64,000 bases of DNA, from the NCBI GenBank assembly GCA_905188195.1, contig CAJJKY010000012.1:15076-79075 (forward strand). Reading direction: 5' to 3'. The notes beneath the pieces were generated by a model. It was given only the letters and a program-made list of their open reading frames with translations, made no database searches and had not been told where the DNA came from. This stretch comes from Streptococcus parasanguinis (GTDB taxonomy: Bacteria > Bacillota > Bacilli > Lactobacillales > Streptococcaceae). A program made the translations under genes and the position numbers. Numbering within the stretch: position 1 is the stretch's first letter; every line of letters begins with the position of its first letter. Shown piece after piece: positions 27,283 to 36,663 of the stretch.

Positions 27283-28222
27283 CTTGAGGGTCCTTTGTCT
27301 TAGATACGATGGTCCGATAGCGGGCGTCAAATAAAGGCACCAGCTGATCCAAGTCTTCTTCTAAACAGAGAACCTTAACGTTTGGCCCTGCATCCATGGT
27401 GAAGTAACAAGCATGGCCTGCAGCTCGAAGCTCACGGACAAATTCCATAGCTTTGTGGCTTTCTTCTGTCAAGTAGCTAAAGGCTGGAGTGGCTGTTCTA
27501 GTCGTCGCATGCATAGCAAGGGCATTGCGCTCTGTCAGCTGACCGACCCGTTCAAAATCATTGCCAGCTAGATAGTCCAGCATGTCCTTGTAATCTTGTC
27601 GAGACTCTTCGATCCATTCTTTGAAATTAGTCGAGGTCTCCATGCAACGTTTCATCCCTTCCCGGCTGGAAACGGGCTTTTGCTTGTCATTGAGGACCAG
27701 CATGATCATAGCCAGTTTTAGGTCTGTTTTGACCTTATAAATTTCTCCACTTTCTTTGTCCCAAGCTGCTAAGGGTCCAAAGAAAGAACGTGAAGAAGAA
27801 CCCGAAGCAAACTTGGCTTTTTGAGCTAATTCCTCCTGACTCAAGCCCAAATCATAGTACTGATTGCAAGCCTTGACGAGAGCAGAGAGGCCGCTTGAGC
27901 TAGAGGACAAACCGGCTGCAGTTGGCATGTTGTTGCTGGTATCCACCCGAACAAATCCTGCTTCATCTGCTGGCTTCAAGCTATCAATCACAGCTCCAAT
28001 TTTGGCTTGCTCAGCTGGATTTTGGAATTCCCCATCGATGTAAAATTCATGCGCAGTCGCATCTGCTGGTAAGGGAGAGAGACTCGTCTCTGTATACATA
28101 TTCTCTAAGGTCAACGAAATCGAACTGGTCGAAGGGACCATCTGTTTGGCATCTTCTTTTCCCCAGTATTTGATAATCGCGATATTGGCATAGGACTTAG
28201 CCTTTACAGGTTTTCGATCCAT
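27272..28222 (-). CDS. mvaD: Diphosphomevalonate decarboxylase
   Basis: A 316-residue GHMP-fold enzyme that makes isopentenyl diphosphate by ATP-dependent decarboxylation. Signatures: AKSYANIAIIKYWGKED, the phosphate loop AAGLSSSSSGLSAL (about residues 101-114), GSSSRSFFGP and the C-terminal FTMDAGPNVKVL. It overlaps mvaK1 by 19 bases. Confidence 0.96.
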   Translation of the reverse strand: MDRKPVKAKSYANIAIIKYWGKEDAKQMVPSTSSISLTLENMYTETSLSPLPADATAHEFYIDGEFQNPAEQAKIGAVIDSLKPADEAGFVRVDTSNNMPTAAGLSSSSSGLSALVKACNQYYDLGLSQEELAQKAKFASGSSSRSFFGPLAAWDKESGEIYKVKTDLKLAMIMLVLNDKQKPVSSREGMKRCMETSTNFKEWIEESRQDYKDMLDYLAGNDFERVGQLTERNALAMHATTRTATPAFSYLTEESHKAMEFVRELRAAGHACYFTMDAGPNVKVLCLEEDLDQLVPLFDARYRTIVSKTKDPQDED

Positions 28223-29088
28223 GTATGGTGCGCTCCTTCTTTTTCTAATGCATGGGCAATGGTTGCTGCTTCACGAGAATCCTTGACGAGGGCAATCACA
28301 CAGCCTCCAAGGCCGCCTCCGCTCATTTTAGCACCTAAGGCCCCATTTTCAAGGGCAACGGCGACCAGGTGGTCTGCTTTTTCACAGCTGACCCCTACGG
28401 CTCTCAAGTGGTCATGACAAGTAGTCAGAGCCTGTCCTAGGCTCATTAGATCATTCATTTTTAGAGCCTCTTCCACCTGCTGGGTCAACTGACCAATCTC
28501 ATGGAAATGGGATAAAACTTCCTGCCCTTTGGCTTCAACCTTTTGAATCGCCTCACGGGTATTGCCGTGAATCCCCGTATCCGCAATCACCAAACTCGCT
28601 TTTATACCCAGCTCCAGCGGGTAAAAGCCGACATTCCGGATGAATTTAATGGCTTGATCGCTCAGACAAGTCTTGGCATCCAGACCGCTTGGATTCATAT
28701 GGGCAATGGTTTCTGCTCGATTGACCAGGATTTCTAAGGTCTCATCGTCCAGCTCCTCTTGATAATAGTCAAAAACTGCACGAATAGCTGCGATACTGAC
28801 CGCCGCAGAGGACCCCATCCCCCGTTTTTCCGGTACCATAGACTGAATCCGACAGCGAATCCGGGCCTCACGAATCCCGAGGTGCTCAAGAGACGCAAAA
28901 ACCGCCATGGACAATGTGTCATCTTCAAACAAAATCCATGGACTGTCTGCCGGGATGATCTGGCAGATCACTTCGATATGATGGAGTGGCAGGGCAATAG
29001 CCGGATAACCATAAACCACCGCATGCTCTCCAATTAAGATAATTTTACTATGCGCCTTTCCGACGCCTATCTCTTTATGCATATTCAT
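28204..29088 (-). CDS. mvaK1: Mevalonate kinase
   Basis: A 294-residue GHMP kinase, first gene of the second mevalonate operon. N-terminal GKAHSKIILIGEHAVVYGYPA, ATP loop PEKRGMGSSAAVSIA (about 87-100) and C-terminal KMSGGGLGGCVIAL. The start is ATG 29088 or 29082; the ribosome site is weak. The four genes overlap head to tail, so their dosage is probably fixed together. Confidence 0.95.
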   Translation of the reverse strand: MNMHKEIGVGKAHSKIILIGEHAVVYGYPAIALPLHHIEVICQIIPADSPWILFEDDTLSMAVFASLEHLGIREARIRCRIQSMVPEKRGMGSSAAVSIAAIRAVFDYYQEELDDETLEILVNRAETIAHMNPSGLDAKTCLSDQAIKFIRNVGFYPLELGIKASLVIADTGIHGNTREAIQKVEAKGQEVLSHFHEIGQLTQQVEEALKMNDLMSLGQALTTCHDHLRAVGVSCEKADHLVAVALENGALGAKMSGGGLGGCVIALVKDSREAATIAHALEKEGAHHTWIENL

Positions 29089-29224
29089 CTCGCTCTACTA
29101 AGGTCATTACTATTTTAATATAAATCAGCCAAAAAAGCGATGCTTTTGAAGGAAATCCAACCTAAGACGGAGTCCAAAAATGAATCACCCAGAAGAGCTC
29201 CTTCTTATGGACAGACAAGAAAAG

Positions 29225-29247
29225 GCCGGGATCCGTCATCCCAGCCA
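29225..29247 (-). terminator. Terminator after the serine hydrolase gene
   Basis: On the minus strand GGCTGGGAT pairs with ATCCCGGCC (one G-T-type mismatch), followed by TTTTCTTGT. Confidence 0.75.
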
Positions 29248-29254
29248 TCCATTT

Positions 29255-30196
29255 CTATTTTTCACATTCTTGTTTGATCAAGTCCATCAAAGAGTTGCGG
29301 TCTAAGATCCATTGGGCCCGTTCGTCCTTCTCATAGGTCCGGTTAGACAAAAAGATCACAGCTTCCTGCCTCTTTCGATTGTACATGATGAAGGTTCCAG
29401 TATAGCCCGTATGATCCAACCAGTCACCCTCTAGATTCCATCCGAGAGCGCGGGTCTTGCCCTCTTCACGCGCAAAATTCTGAGACAAGTCACGCGCAAA
29501 ATCATCCTTCAGATAATGCTCTAAGAAGCGCTCTAGATCAGCAACAGTTGAAAAAAGTCCAGCACTTCCCGCATGACAGCCCAATACTCTCGCTTTGGGA
29601 TCATGAACACTTCCAGAAGCAAGGCCACGGACCGTTGGCACCGCCTTTTCGACCGGTCCAAACCGTGTCTCTGTCATCTTCCAAGGTGTAAAGATCAGCT
29701 CTTCAAATAAACGATCCAAGGGCTGGTGAAACCTGTCTTCTAACCAAAAGCCCAGCAGAAGAAAATTGACGTCGGTGTAATGAAAACTCTTGTCTTCTTT
29801 CAACTGCAAATTTTCAAGAGCTGTTTTCAACTGTCTCGCATCCAATTGATCCCGGTTGGGGATAAAAGGATCCAGCCCAGAAGTATGGGTCAAGAGTTCC
29901 CGGATGGTCGTCTTCTCATGAGCAAAACGCGGGTAAAACTCTTTAAAGGGACGATCGAGCGGAAGCTCCCCTTTCGCATACAAAAAAGCACAGATGGTAG
30001 CGACTCCGACGACCTTACTGACACTGGCCAAATCATAGACCAGGTCAGCCACTACTGACTCTCCTTTTTCAGGATCCGCTAGTCCCAGATAGTGCTCACT
30101 CCACTGACCCTTGCGGTAAAGCGCAAGAGAGGCACCTGGATAGATGCCTTCTTGGATTTGTTCGGTAATTTTTTCGATGATTGCATTCACGCTCAT
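29255..30196 (-). CDS. Beta-lactamase-fold serine hydrolase
   Basis: About 313 residues, class C beta-lactamase/esterase/DD-peptidase family. SxxK is in DLASVSKVV, the YxN-like motif is YTD (in FHYTDVNFLLLG) and the KTG-like box is HTG (in DHTGYTGTF). No signal peptide is visible, so it is probably cytoplasmic. The start is uncertain: ATG 30196 follows the cppA stop by 10 bases; ATG 30217 would overlap cppA by 11 bases and GTG 30190 is also possible. Substrate unknown. Confidence 0.8.
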   Translation of the reverse strand: MSVNAIIEKITEQIQEGIYPGASLALYRKGQWSEHYLGLADPEKGESVVADLVYDLASVSKVVGVATICAFLYAKGELPLDRPFKEFYPRFAHEKTTIRELLTHTSGLDPFIPNRDQLDARQLKTALENLQLKEDKSFHYTDVNFLLLGFWLEDRFHQPLDRLFEELIFTPWKMTETRFGPVEKAVPTVRGLASGSVHDPKARVLGCHAGSAGLFSTVADLERFLEHYLKDDFARDLSQNFAREEGKTRALGWNLEGDWLDHTGYTGTFIMYNRKRQEAVIFLSNRTYEKDERAQWILDRNSLMDLIKQECEK

Positions 30197-30206
30197 CACT
30201 CCATTC

Positions 30207-30974
30207 TTATTCTTCATAAGAAATATGGACCTGATCTTGATTGGCTTCAAACCAGAGTTCAATCTGACTTGGATCTTTGGCAATCAAGAAAGTTCCCTTA
30301 CGGTGCACAAAATCGACAGTTTCTCCCAAGCGTTCTTTCACGACTTCCACATCAAAAGATGCCAATTCGACCTTGATCATGCTCAAATCCCAAGTCACCT
30401 TGTTCTCCACTTGGAGATCTTCTCCTTGAGCTTCCTGCAAATGGATAAAGTGGGCCAAAGCTGGCAAGTTGCTATAGAACTTCTCAGCCTCAGCAAAATC
30501 GGCCACATTGACCTCAAGAAAGTCCACATCAAAGCTGGTCAAACCTTTGAAATCTTCTGGCACGTCAACAAGAGGCGCTTTCTCCAACGGTTCTAGGCTT
30601 TCAAGATTTTCTTCAGCATGCACGAAAATGGTATCTCCTTGAGGAGACACAACTTCAAAGGCGCGACCATTAGCTCCTTGGTAAAGGGCGCTTGTTTCTG
30701 GCTGGCGGGCCAACAAATAATCAATTTCTTGAGCTTGTGCCACTTTCACCACGATGCGACCCAATTTCTTTGGACCTTCGACCTTACGCGAACGCATACT
30801 CGGTGACTCTTCTAAGACAATTTTCTCTACTTTTGAGGCATCTCCTAAAGATAGGAGAGCTCCTTCTTCCACTAATACTTTCATTCCCAATGTCTCTTCA
30901 TAAAAGCGTTGATTGACATTTCGGTTATTCACTTTCAAGACTGGGATCACTCTTACGATCTGATTTGCTGTCAT
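30207..30974 (-). CDS. cppA: CppA family protein (VOC fold)
   Basis: A 255-residue protein related to streptococcal CppA, named for reported C3-degrading activity, with two vicinal-oxygen-chelate-like repeats. The first half has VIPVLKVNNRNVNQRFYEETLG and EGPKKLGRIVVKV; the second half repeats the fold (VDFLEVNVADFAEAEKFYSNL). No signal peptide is visible, which argues for a cytoplasmic function whatever the historical name. The start at ATG 30974 has GGAGG 5 bases upstream; a TTG 12 bases earlier is rejected. Confidence 0.85.
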   Translation of the reverse strand: MTANQIVRVIPVLKVNNRNVNQRFYEETLGMKVLVEEGALLSLGDASKVEKIVLEESPSMRSRKVEGPKKLGRIVVKVAQAQEIDYLLARQPETSALYQGANGRAFEVVSPQGDTIFVHAEENLESLEPLEKAPLVDVPEDFKGLTSFDVDFLEVNVADFAEAEKFYSNLPALAHFIHLQEAQGEDLQVENKVTWDLSMIKVELASFDVEVVKERLGETVDFVHRKGTFLIAKDPSQIELWFEANQDQVHISYEE

Positions 30975-31036
30975 ACTTTCCTCCAAGCACTTTTTATTGT
31001 AAAAGATTTTCTGGCTTTTTACAAGAAATCTTGTGC

Positions 31037-31076
31037 AAAAAAGACAGATTTTTCAAAAATAAAAATCTGTCTTTCT
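31037..31076 (-). terminator. Terminator before cppA
   Basis: On the minus strand AAAGACAGATTTTT pairs with AAAAATCTGTCTTT, followed by TTT. It ends the transcript of the 425-residue membrane protein. Confidence 0.85.
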
Positions 31077-31080
31077 TTTT

Positions 31081-32358
31081 TTAGTATACTGTTCGTGTAT
31101 GGACCCGCCCGTTTGGAGCTTCAAATTCGTATTCTAAGTAATCCTGATAGGTCCCTGGTGCAATCACTCCACGCACATCTAATACAGCCGTTCCTGCCTG
31201 TCCCACAATGGAATCTGCTAACAGGCAGCAATTAGTAGACAGAACAAAGTAAGATTTAAAACGCGAAGAAGTAAATTTATATAGCTCAGCCCCTAAATCA
31301 TATTTCAATTTGTAAGCGTAGGTCGGCTGACCGTCTTCCAGTAACCTCCTAGGTGGATCCCAAGGTTCTAACAACTGATCAATTTCAGCTAGACGCTTCT
31401 CTACTGCCTGATTCTCTTCTTCGGTAAGGGATAGGCTGTAGCCAAACAGCGTCTTTTGACTCTCTTTTTTACATAGTTCGATGTATGGTTCCTTATCCAC
31501 TTTAAACAGTACGCCATCCCCAATCGTCCCAAATAGACGCTCTGAAAAGGGATCGTAACTTCCGTAAGAAATGACCTTCCCCTGATAACAAATATCTACA
31601 TGCCCAATCGCTCCAAATAAGTTGCTGTCAGAAGTATGAACCAAAATTTCTAATTCCCTTGCCTCTTCTTCTTTTTTCACCAATCGATAAGGGCCTGTGT
31701 GTCCCGCCGAGCTCCCTTTTTGAAGAAACTGGTTAAACCGTTTTAACTCCTTAGCAGGGATAAAGGCTGCAAAGATAACCGGTAGGCTAATACGAAAGCG
31801 ACGTTTTAACTCTTGGCCTTGTTGGTCTTTGTCAAATAAAATACCATCTCGAATATTAGAAATCCCCAACAAGACCAGATAAGCCCCCAAGAGGATAAAT
31901 TGGAAGTGCCCATCTGAACCAGGTTCCAAGACAGTTGCTAGACCAAGCCCACCGTTTAAAAGCGCATCCCATAAATAGAGCCAGCCTCCTTTTACCCGAT
32001 TGGCCTTATAAAGCCAAAATGTGATCCCATAGACAATGGCACTCCCCAACTGATATGCCCCTAAACAAATCACAACTAAGTTTACGGGCAGACTACTCAG
32101 TCGATTCAACCAGATCAACGCAAGTGAAAGAAAAATAAACCAAATAGAGTGGCTATAGGAAATAGACTTGCTACGTAACAAAAAGCGAAGAAGAAAGCTT
32201 CCTAGTCCATCAACTAAAAAGTAAATGGCTAATAGATCCAAGGAAAATTTGGTGAAACCAACGCCGTTTCGAAAAATGAGAATCCCAAAAATGACGGCAA
32301 GAACCCCAAACAATAAGGTCCGTCTTCTTGCAACTTGTTCAAAAGATATTTTTTTCAA
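31081..32358 (-). CDS. HdeD-like membrane protein fused to a permuted papain-like domain
   Basis: A 425-residue protein. The N-terminal half (about 10-175) has six hydrophobic helices in the DUF308/HdeD pattern. The C-terminal part (about 230-425) is soluble. It has an early histidine in GAIGHVDICYQG (His253) and a late LSTNCCLLADSIVG (Cys377/Cys378), the His-then-Cys order of permuted papain-like (NlpC/P60 or DUF4105-type) enzymes. The start is a TTG codon at 32358 behind AAGGAGAAGG. The fold call for the C-terminal domain is inference. Confidence 0.65.
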   Translation of the reverse strand: MKKISFEQVARRRTLLFGVLAVIFGILIFRNGVGFTKFSLDLLAIYFLVDGLGSFLLRFLLRSKSISYSHSIWFIFLSLALIWLNRLSSLPVNLVVICLGAYQLGSAIVYGITFWLYKANRVKGGWLYLWDALLNGGLGLATVLEPGSDGHFQFILLGAYLVLLGISNIRDGILFDKDQQGQELKRRFRISLPVIFAAFIPAKELKRFNQFLQKGSSAGHTGPYRLVKKEEEARELEILVHTSDSNLFGAIGHVDICYQGKVISYGSYDPFSERLFGTIGDGVLFKVDKEPYIELCKKESQKTLFGYSLSLTEEENQAVEKRLAEIDQLLEPWDPPRRLLEDGQPTYAYKLKYDLGAELYKFTSSRFKSYFVLSTNCCLLADSIVGQAGTAVLDVRGVIAPGTYQDYLEYEFEAPNGRVHTRTVY

Positions 32359-32459
32359 TATTCCTTCTCCTTATAGACGAAAGGTCTTTAGACAAATACT
32401 ATTTTATCAAGTATAATATAAGAAGTAAAGAAAAAAGAAACTGATAAAAGGAGCAGTCT

Positions 32460-34748
32460 ATGAAATACAATCAATATAGCTATCTATCTGTTGACCAAAA
32501 AGACATTCTTAAGGAACTAAAAGAAATTGGGTTTGACCTTCCCACCCACCTCCCAGAAAAAGAACTGTTTGAATGGTTTGTCCGCAAGGTTTACTTCACC
32601 TATAAAGATACAGATTATCCCCTCTCTAACCTAGTGGTGGATTCTAAAACAGACTTTTTAACGTATATCCAATCTGACTGCGAATGGTCTCCGAACATTT
32701 TTTACACAGTAGCCCTCCAATTACTCGGTTTCCGCTATTTTATTGATTTTGAAGATACGGATAGCTTCTTGAAAGAAGTCCAATTTCCGATTGAGTATGG
32801 AAACTTGGTAGAAAACCTCTATCACCTTCTCAATACTCGAACAGTAAAAGGAAATTTACTCATCGATCAGTTGGTCAGCGATGGCTTGATTCCTGAAGAT
32901 AACCAGTATCACTATTTTAACGGCAAGAGCCTCGCAACCTTTACGAGCCATGATGCCATCCGCGAGGTCGTCTATGTGGAAAGTCGGGTCGATACCGACA
33001 AAGATGGTCTGCCAGACTTGGTCAAGGTCAGCATTATCCGTCCTCGCTATGAAGGCAAGATTCCAGCTGTTATGACCGCAAGTCCTTATCACCAAGGGAC
33101 CAACGATAAGGCCAGCGACAAGGCCCTCTACAATATGAATGTCGACCTCGAGGTCAAAGAACCTCATACCATTCAAGTAGAAGTACCTCAATTAGAATTG
33201 GTGGATCCTGTCGGTTCAGCTGAGCTAGTCGATGAAGCTGAAGAAACTCTCACCCATATCAATTCCAGCTATACCCTCAACGACTACCTCCTTCCACGCG
33301 GCTACGCTAATCTCTACGTATCTGGAGTGGGGACAAAAGATTCGCAAGGCTTGATGACCAATGGAAATTACCAACAAATCGAAGCCTACAAGAACGTTAT
33401 CGACTGGCTCAATGGCCGTTGCCGGGCCTTTACAGATCACACACGCAAACGCCAAGTCAAAGCTGATTGGTCTAATGGAAAGGTCGCAACCACCGGGATC
33501 TCTTACCTTGGAACCATGTCTAACGGCCTTGCGACCACAGGTGTGGACGGTCTAGAAGTCATCATAGCAGAGGCTGGGATCTCTTCTTGGTACAACTACT
33601 ACCGCGAAAATGGTCTCGTGACAAGTCCTGGCGGCTATCCAGGTGAAGATTTTGATTCCCTTGCCGAATTGACCTATTCACGCAACCTTTTAGGTGGGGA
33701 TTATTTACACCACAATGCGGCCCACCAAGCCGATCTTGATCGCGTCAAAAAAGAGCTGGACCGCGCTTCCGGAGACTACAATCAATTCTGGCACGATCGC
33801 AATTATCTCCTACATGCTGATCGAGTCCAAGCAGAGGTGGTCTTTACCCATGGCTCCCAAGACTGGAACGTCAAACCGCTTCACGTCTTTAACATGTTCC
33901 AAGCCCTTCCAGCAAGCATCAAGAAACACCTCTTCTACCACAATGGTGCCCATGTCTACCTCAACAACTGGCAGTCCATTGACTTCCGTGAGAGCATGAA
34001 TGCCCTTCTCTCTAAAAAATTGCTGGGCTACGATTCAAGCTATGAATTGCCTACTGTCATTTGGCAGGACAATACAGGAGAACAAAGTTGGACTTCCTTG
34101 GATGATTTTGGCAATCAAACAAGTCAGCGGACCTTCTCGCTGGGAGACGGTGAAAAAGTCATCCAAAACCGCTACGAGACAAAAGATTACGAGCGCTATG
34201 GCAAGGCTTATCCGACCTTCTTAAGCGATCTCTACCAAGACAAGGCCCAACAGGTAACCATCGATCTTCCAATCGAAGAAGACCTGCACCTCAACGGGAA
34301 AGCTCGCCTTCACCTACGACTTCACTCCAGCACCAATAAAGGCCTTCTCTCAGCCCAACTCTTAGAGCTTGGAAGCAAGAAATACCTCCAACCCTATCCT
34401 GCAGTCTTATCGGTCCGTACACTGGATAACGGTCGCTACCATATGCTAGACAACTTGACCGAGTTGCCATTTAAGGAAGCGGGCCAACGAGTCATTTCGA
34501 AAGGTTATCTCAACCTCCAAAATCGTCATGATCTCTTAGAGGTTGAGGACGTGACGCCAGGCGAGTGGATGGAATTTGACTTTGATCTCCAACCAACCAT
34601 CTACAAGCTCGAAAAAGGAGCGACCCTTCGCCTGGTCCTTTACACAACGGACTTTGAAATCACTGTGCGTGATCAAACCGATTACCAACTCACCATTGAC
34701 TTAGCACAATCAAGCCTCCATCTTCCTGAAATGACAGAGGTCCACTAA
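32460..34748 (+). CDS. pepX: Xaa-Pro dipeptidyl-peptidase PepX
   Basis: A 762-residue serine peptidase that removes X-Pro dipeptides from proline-rich peptides. Catalytic Ser348 lies in TGISYLGTMSNG; the acid and base come from the DWNVKP and HNGAHVY regions. The N-terminal helical domain (MKYNQYSYLSVDQ) and the C-terminal jelly-roll domain (about 550-760) are both present. Length is normal. AAAGGAG precedes the ATG. It is divergent from the 425-residue membrane protein. Confidence 0.96.
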   Translation: MKYNQYSYLSVDQKDILKELKEIGFDLPTHLPEKELFEWFVRKVYFTYKDTDYPLSNLVVDSKTDFLTYIQSDCEWSPNIFYTVALQLLGFRYFIDFEDTDSFLKEVQFPIEYGNLVENLYHLLNTRTVKGNLLIDQLVSDGLIPEDNQYHYFNGKSLATFTSHDAIREVVYVESRVDTDKDGLPDLVKVSIIRPRYEGKIPAVMTASPYHQGTNDKASDKALYNMNVDLEVKEPHTIQVEVPQLELVDPVGSAELVDEAEETLTHINSSYTLNDYLLPRGYANLYVSGVGTKDSQGLMTNGNYQQIEAYKNVIDWLNGRCRAFTDHTRKRQVKADWSNGKVATTGISYLGTMSNGLATTGVDGLEVIIAEAGISSWYNYYRENGLVTSPGGYPGEDFDSLAELTYSRNLLGGDYLHHNAAHQADLDRVKKELDRASGDYNQFWHDRNYLLHADRVQAEVVFTHGSQDWNVKPLHVFNMFQALPASIKKHLFYHNGAHVYLNNWQSIDFRESMNALLSKKLLGYDSSYELPTVIWQDNTGEQSWTSLDDFGNQTSQRTFSLGDGEKVIQNRYETKDYERYGKAYPTFLSDLYQDKAQQVTIDLPIEEDLHLNGKARLHLRLHSSTNKGLLSAQLLELGSKKYLQPYPAVLSVRTLDNGRYHMLDNLTELPFKEAGQRVISKGYLNLQNRHDLLEVEDVTPGEWMEFDFDLQPTIYKLEKGATLRLVLYTTDFEITVRDQTDYQLTIDLAQSSLHLPEMTEVH

Positions 34749-34783
34749 TCGTGGTATCAAGGCTTAGCCTTTCTTTGCTTCAT

Positions 34784-34812
34784 TTGACAGCTTAGCCTAC
34801 TTATGTTACTAT
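34784..34812 (+). promoter_or_regulatory. rocS promoter
   Basis: A perfect TTGACA -35, a 17-base spacer and TACTAT -10, about 40 bases before the start. Confidence 0.75.
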
Positions 34813-34852
34813 CTAATAGAGTATTTCATAGAAAAAGATATTAGAGGAAGTT

Positions 34853-35347
34853 ATGGCGATTGAAAAAACTGTCAGCGAAATTGCTGAAATTTTAGGAGTC
34901 AGCCGCCAGGCGGTCAATAACCGTGTCAAGGCGCTGGCTCCAGAAGATACCCAAAAAAACGAAAAAGGGGTTACCGTTGTAACCCGTAGTGGCTTGATTA
35001 AGCTCGAAGAAATCTACAAAAAAACTATTTTTGAAGATGAGCCAGTCAGCGATGATGTGAAGCAACGCGAATTGATGGAAATTTTGGTAGATGAAAAAAA
35101 TGCTGAAATCGTCCGTCTCTACGAGCAACTCAAAGCCAAAGACGAGCAACTCGCTAAGAAAGATGAACAGTTGCGCGTGAAAGATGTTCAAATTGCTGAA
35201 AAAGACAAGCAATTGGACCAACAACAACAATTGACTTTACAAGCAATGAACGACCGCGATACCTTGAAACTTGAACTCGAACAAGCCAATGAAAAAGTTC
35301 AAGAGCAAGAAAGCAAAGGTTTTTGGGCACGCGTTTTCCGTCGATAA
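34853..35347 (+). CDS. rocS: RocS, chromosome segregation protein
   Basis: A 164-residue protein. An N-terminal helix-turn-helix (ISEIAEILGVSRQAVNNRVKAL, abbreviated here to its ends) binds DNA. A long coiled coil (about 75-150) has seven-residue repeats of the KDEQLAKKDEQLRVKD type. The C-terminal amphipathic helix GFWARVFRR is a membrane-binding tip. That layout and length match RocS of Streptococcus pneumoniae, which links chromosome segregation to capsule and division. The coding DNA of the coiled coil is internally repetitive. Confidence 0.85.
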   Translation: MAIEKTVSEIAEILGVSRQAVNNRVKALAPEDTQKNEKGVTVVTRSGLIKLEEIYKKTIFEDEPVSDDVKQRELMEILVDEKNAEIVRLYEQLKAKDEQLAKKDEQLRVKDVQIAEKDKQLDQQQQLTLQAMNDRDTLKLELEQANEKVQEQESKGFWARVFRR

Positions 35348-35400
35348 TCCGGGGCTGGATCCTACCAGTCCCTTTTCTTTTCTACCACAGGAGATTTCCC

Positions 35401-35994
35401 ATGAAAGCATTAGAAGATTATATCGCCTTTGATCTCGAATTTAACCAATACGAAGGCGCCTATCAGATCATCCAGGTGTCTGCCGTACGTTTTACGGACG
35501 GTAAAGAAGTCGACCACTACGACTCCTACGTATACACCGATAAGCCCCTAAAAAGCTTTATTAACGGCTTGACTGGCATTACCCAGGACAAGATCCAAAA
35601 TGCCCCTCAACTCGAGCAGGTCCTCAGTGAATTCAAGGCCTTTGTAGGAGACCGGCCCTTGATCGGATACAATGCCAAAAAGAGCGACCTACCCATCCTA
35701 CTTGAAAATGGCTTGGATCTAGAAGACCAGTACGCTGTCGATGTCTTTGACGAGGCTTTCGAACGTCGTCCATCTGACCTCCACGGCATTAAAAATCTCC
35801 AACTCCACACCGTTGCAGAATTTTTGGGGGTAGCAGGAAAATCACACGATAGCTTAGAAGACGCCCGCATGACAGCTCTTGTCTACGAACAATTCCTCGA
35901 ATTTGATCAAGGCCGCACCCTCCTTGAAGAACAAGAGAACTTCTCCACCAACCCCTTCGGAGGCTTGGACTTATCCGGATTTTTTGATGAATAA
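35401..35994 (+). CDS. DnaQ-like 3'-5' exonuclease
   Basis: A 197-residue DEDDh exonuclease. Exo I is FDLEFN (Asp, Glu), Exo II is GYNAKKSDLPIL and Exo III is HDSLEDARMTALV with its catalytic His and Asp. It is similar to the PolC/epsilon proofreading domain but free-standing. ATG 35401 has AGGAG 7 bases upstream; a longer frame from 35323 overlaps rocS and is rejected. It follows rocS by 53 bases and is probably co-transcribed. Confidence 0.88.
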   Translation: MKALEDYIAFDLEFNQYEGAYQIIQVSAVRFTDGKEVDHYDSYVYTDKPLKSFINGLTGITQDKIQNAPQLEQVLSEFKAFVGDRPLIGYNAKKSDLPILLENGLDLEDQYAVDVFDEAFERRPSDLHGIKNLQLHTVAEFLGVAGKSHDSLEDARMTALVYEQFLEFDQGRTLLEEQENFSTNPFGGLDLSGFFDE

Positions 35995-35996
35995 AA

Positions 35997-36177
35997 AGAG
36001 AGAGTGGGACAGAAATCGGTAATTCGTTAGAATTCGATTTCGTCGTCCCACCTCCGCACAGTTGAGTAGGGCTGTAAAAGCTGAAGAAATCAGCGTAGTA
36101 GAGCCCACTCAACCACTGCGTCTGGCTCAACAATCCAAAAACAATTAAGAGGCTAGGACTTTTGTCCCAGCCTCTTT
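35997..36177 (+). repeat. 180-bp MITE-like repeat, copy 1
   Basis: It begins with GAGAGTGGGACAGAAATCGG and ends with a GAGGCTAGGAC/GTCCCAGCCTC hairpin plus T-run, so the ends form inverted repeats. An internal long hairpin pairs GTTGAGTAGGGCT with AGAGCCCACTCAAC around a nested AGCTGA/TCAGC stem. It lies between convergent genes and its right end can act as a terminator. Nearly identical copies lie at 53.7 and 56.3 kb. Confidence 0.9.
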
Positions 36178-36201
36178 TGAATTAATGAAAACTTCTTTAG
36201 C

Positions 36202-36501
36202 TTAAAATGGTAATTTCCCTGCGAAAGCACCGAGTTTTTTCTTGGTTGCCGCATCAATTTCTTCAATGGCAGCATTGATGGCTTGAACCGTCATATCAGA
36301 AAGAGTTTCTGTATCTTCAGGATCGACCACTGCAACATTGAAATCAATGGAGACGACCTTCTTATCACCTGTAAGAGTCGCGACAACCAAATCTTGAGCA
36401 GATTTTCCGACAAATTGAGTTGCAGCTAGCTCCGCTTGGCTTTGCTCCATTTGCTTTTGCAATTTTTGAGCTTGCTTCATCATATTTTGCATATTCATCA
36501 T
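36202..36501 (-). CDS. YbaB/EbfC nucleoid-associated protein
   Basis: A 99-residue DNA-binding dimer. It has a Met/Gln-rich N-terminal helix (MQNMMKQAQKLQKQMEQSQAEL, first part), a central strand region and the C-terminal helix ending KKLGAFAGKLPF. Length and pattern match YbaB/EbfC. In most bacteria it sits near dnaX-recR; here it stands alone. GGAAGG precedes tandem ATG codons. Confidence 0.9.
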   Translation of the reverse strand: MMNMQNMMKQAQKLQKQMEQSQAELAATQFVGKSAQDLVVATLTGDKKVVSIDFNVAVVDPEDTETLSDMTVQAINAAIEEIDAATKKKLGAFAGKLPF

Positions 36502-36663
36502 AGCAATAACATTCCTTCCAAATTGTGAAATTTACAGTTCATTATACCATTTTTTAGACGCTTGGAAAAGCCTAGGTGAGGGAACTCTGACATCATGCCT
36601 GCTGTTTCAGGCAATTTCATGAAGAGAGAAAAGAGTTTTGAAATCTGTGGGCCTCATCTTCCC

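Noticed and set aside
29089..29224. Small gene in the gap after mvaK1
   Set aside because: No frame with a ribosome site and start was found; only AT-rich sequence.
35789..36133. Reading frame of 114 codons on the minus strand, with a related 60-codon frame at 56291-56473
   Set aside because: Both arise from the 180-bp repeat (shared STPTQLCGGG-type peptide) and not from a conserved gene.
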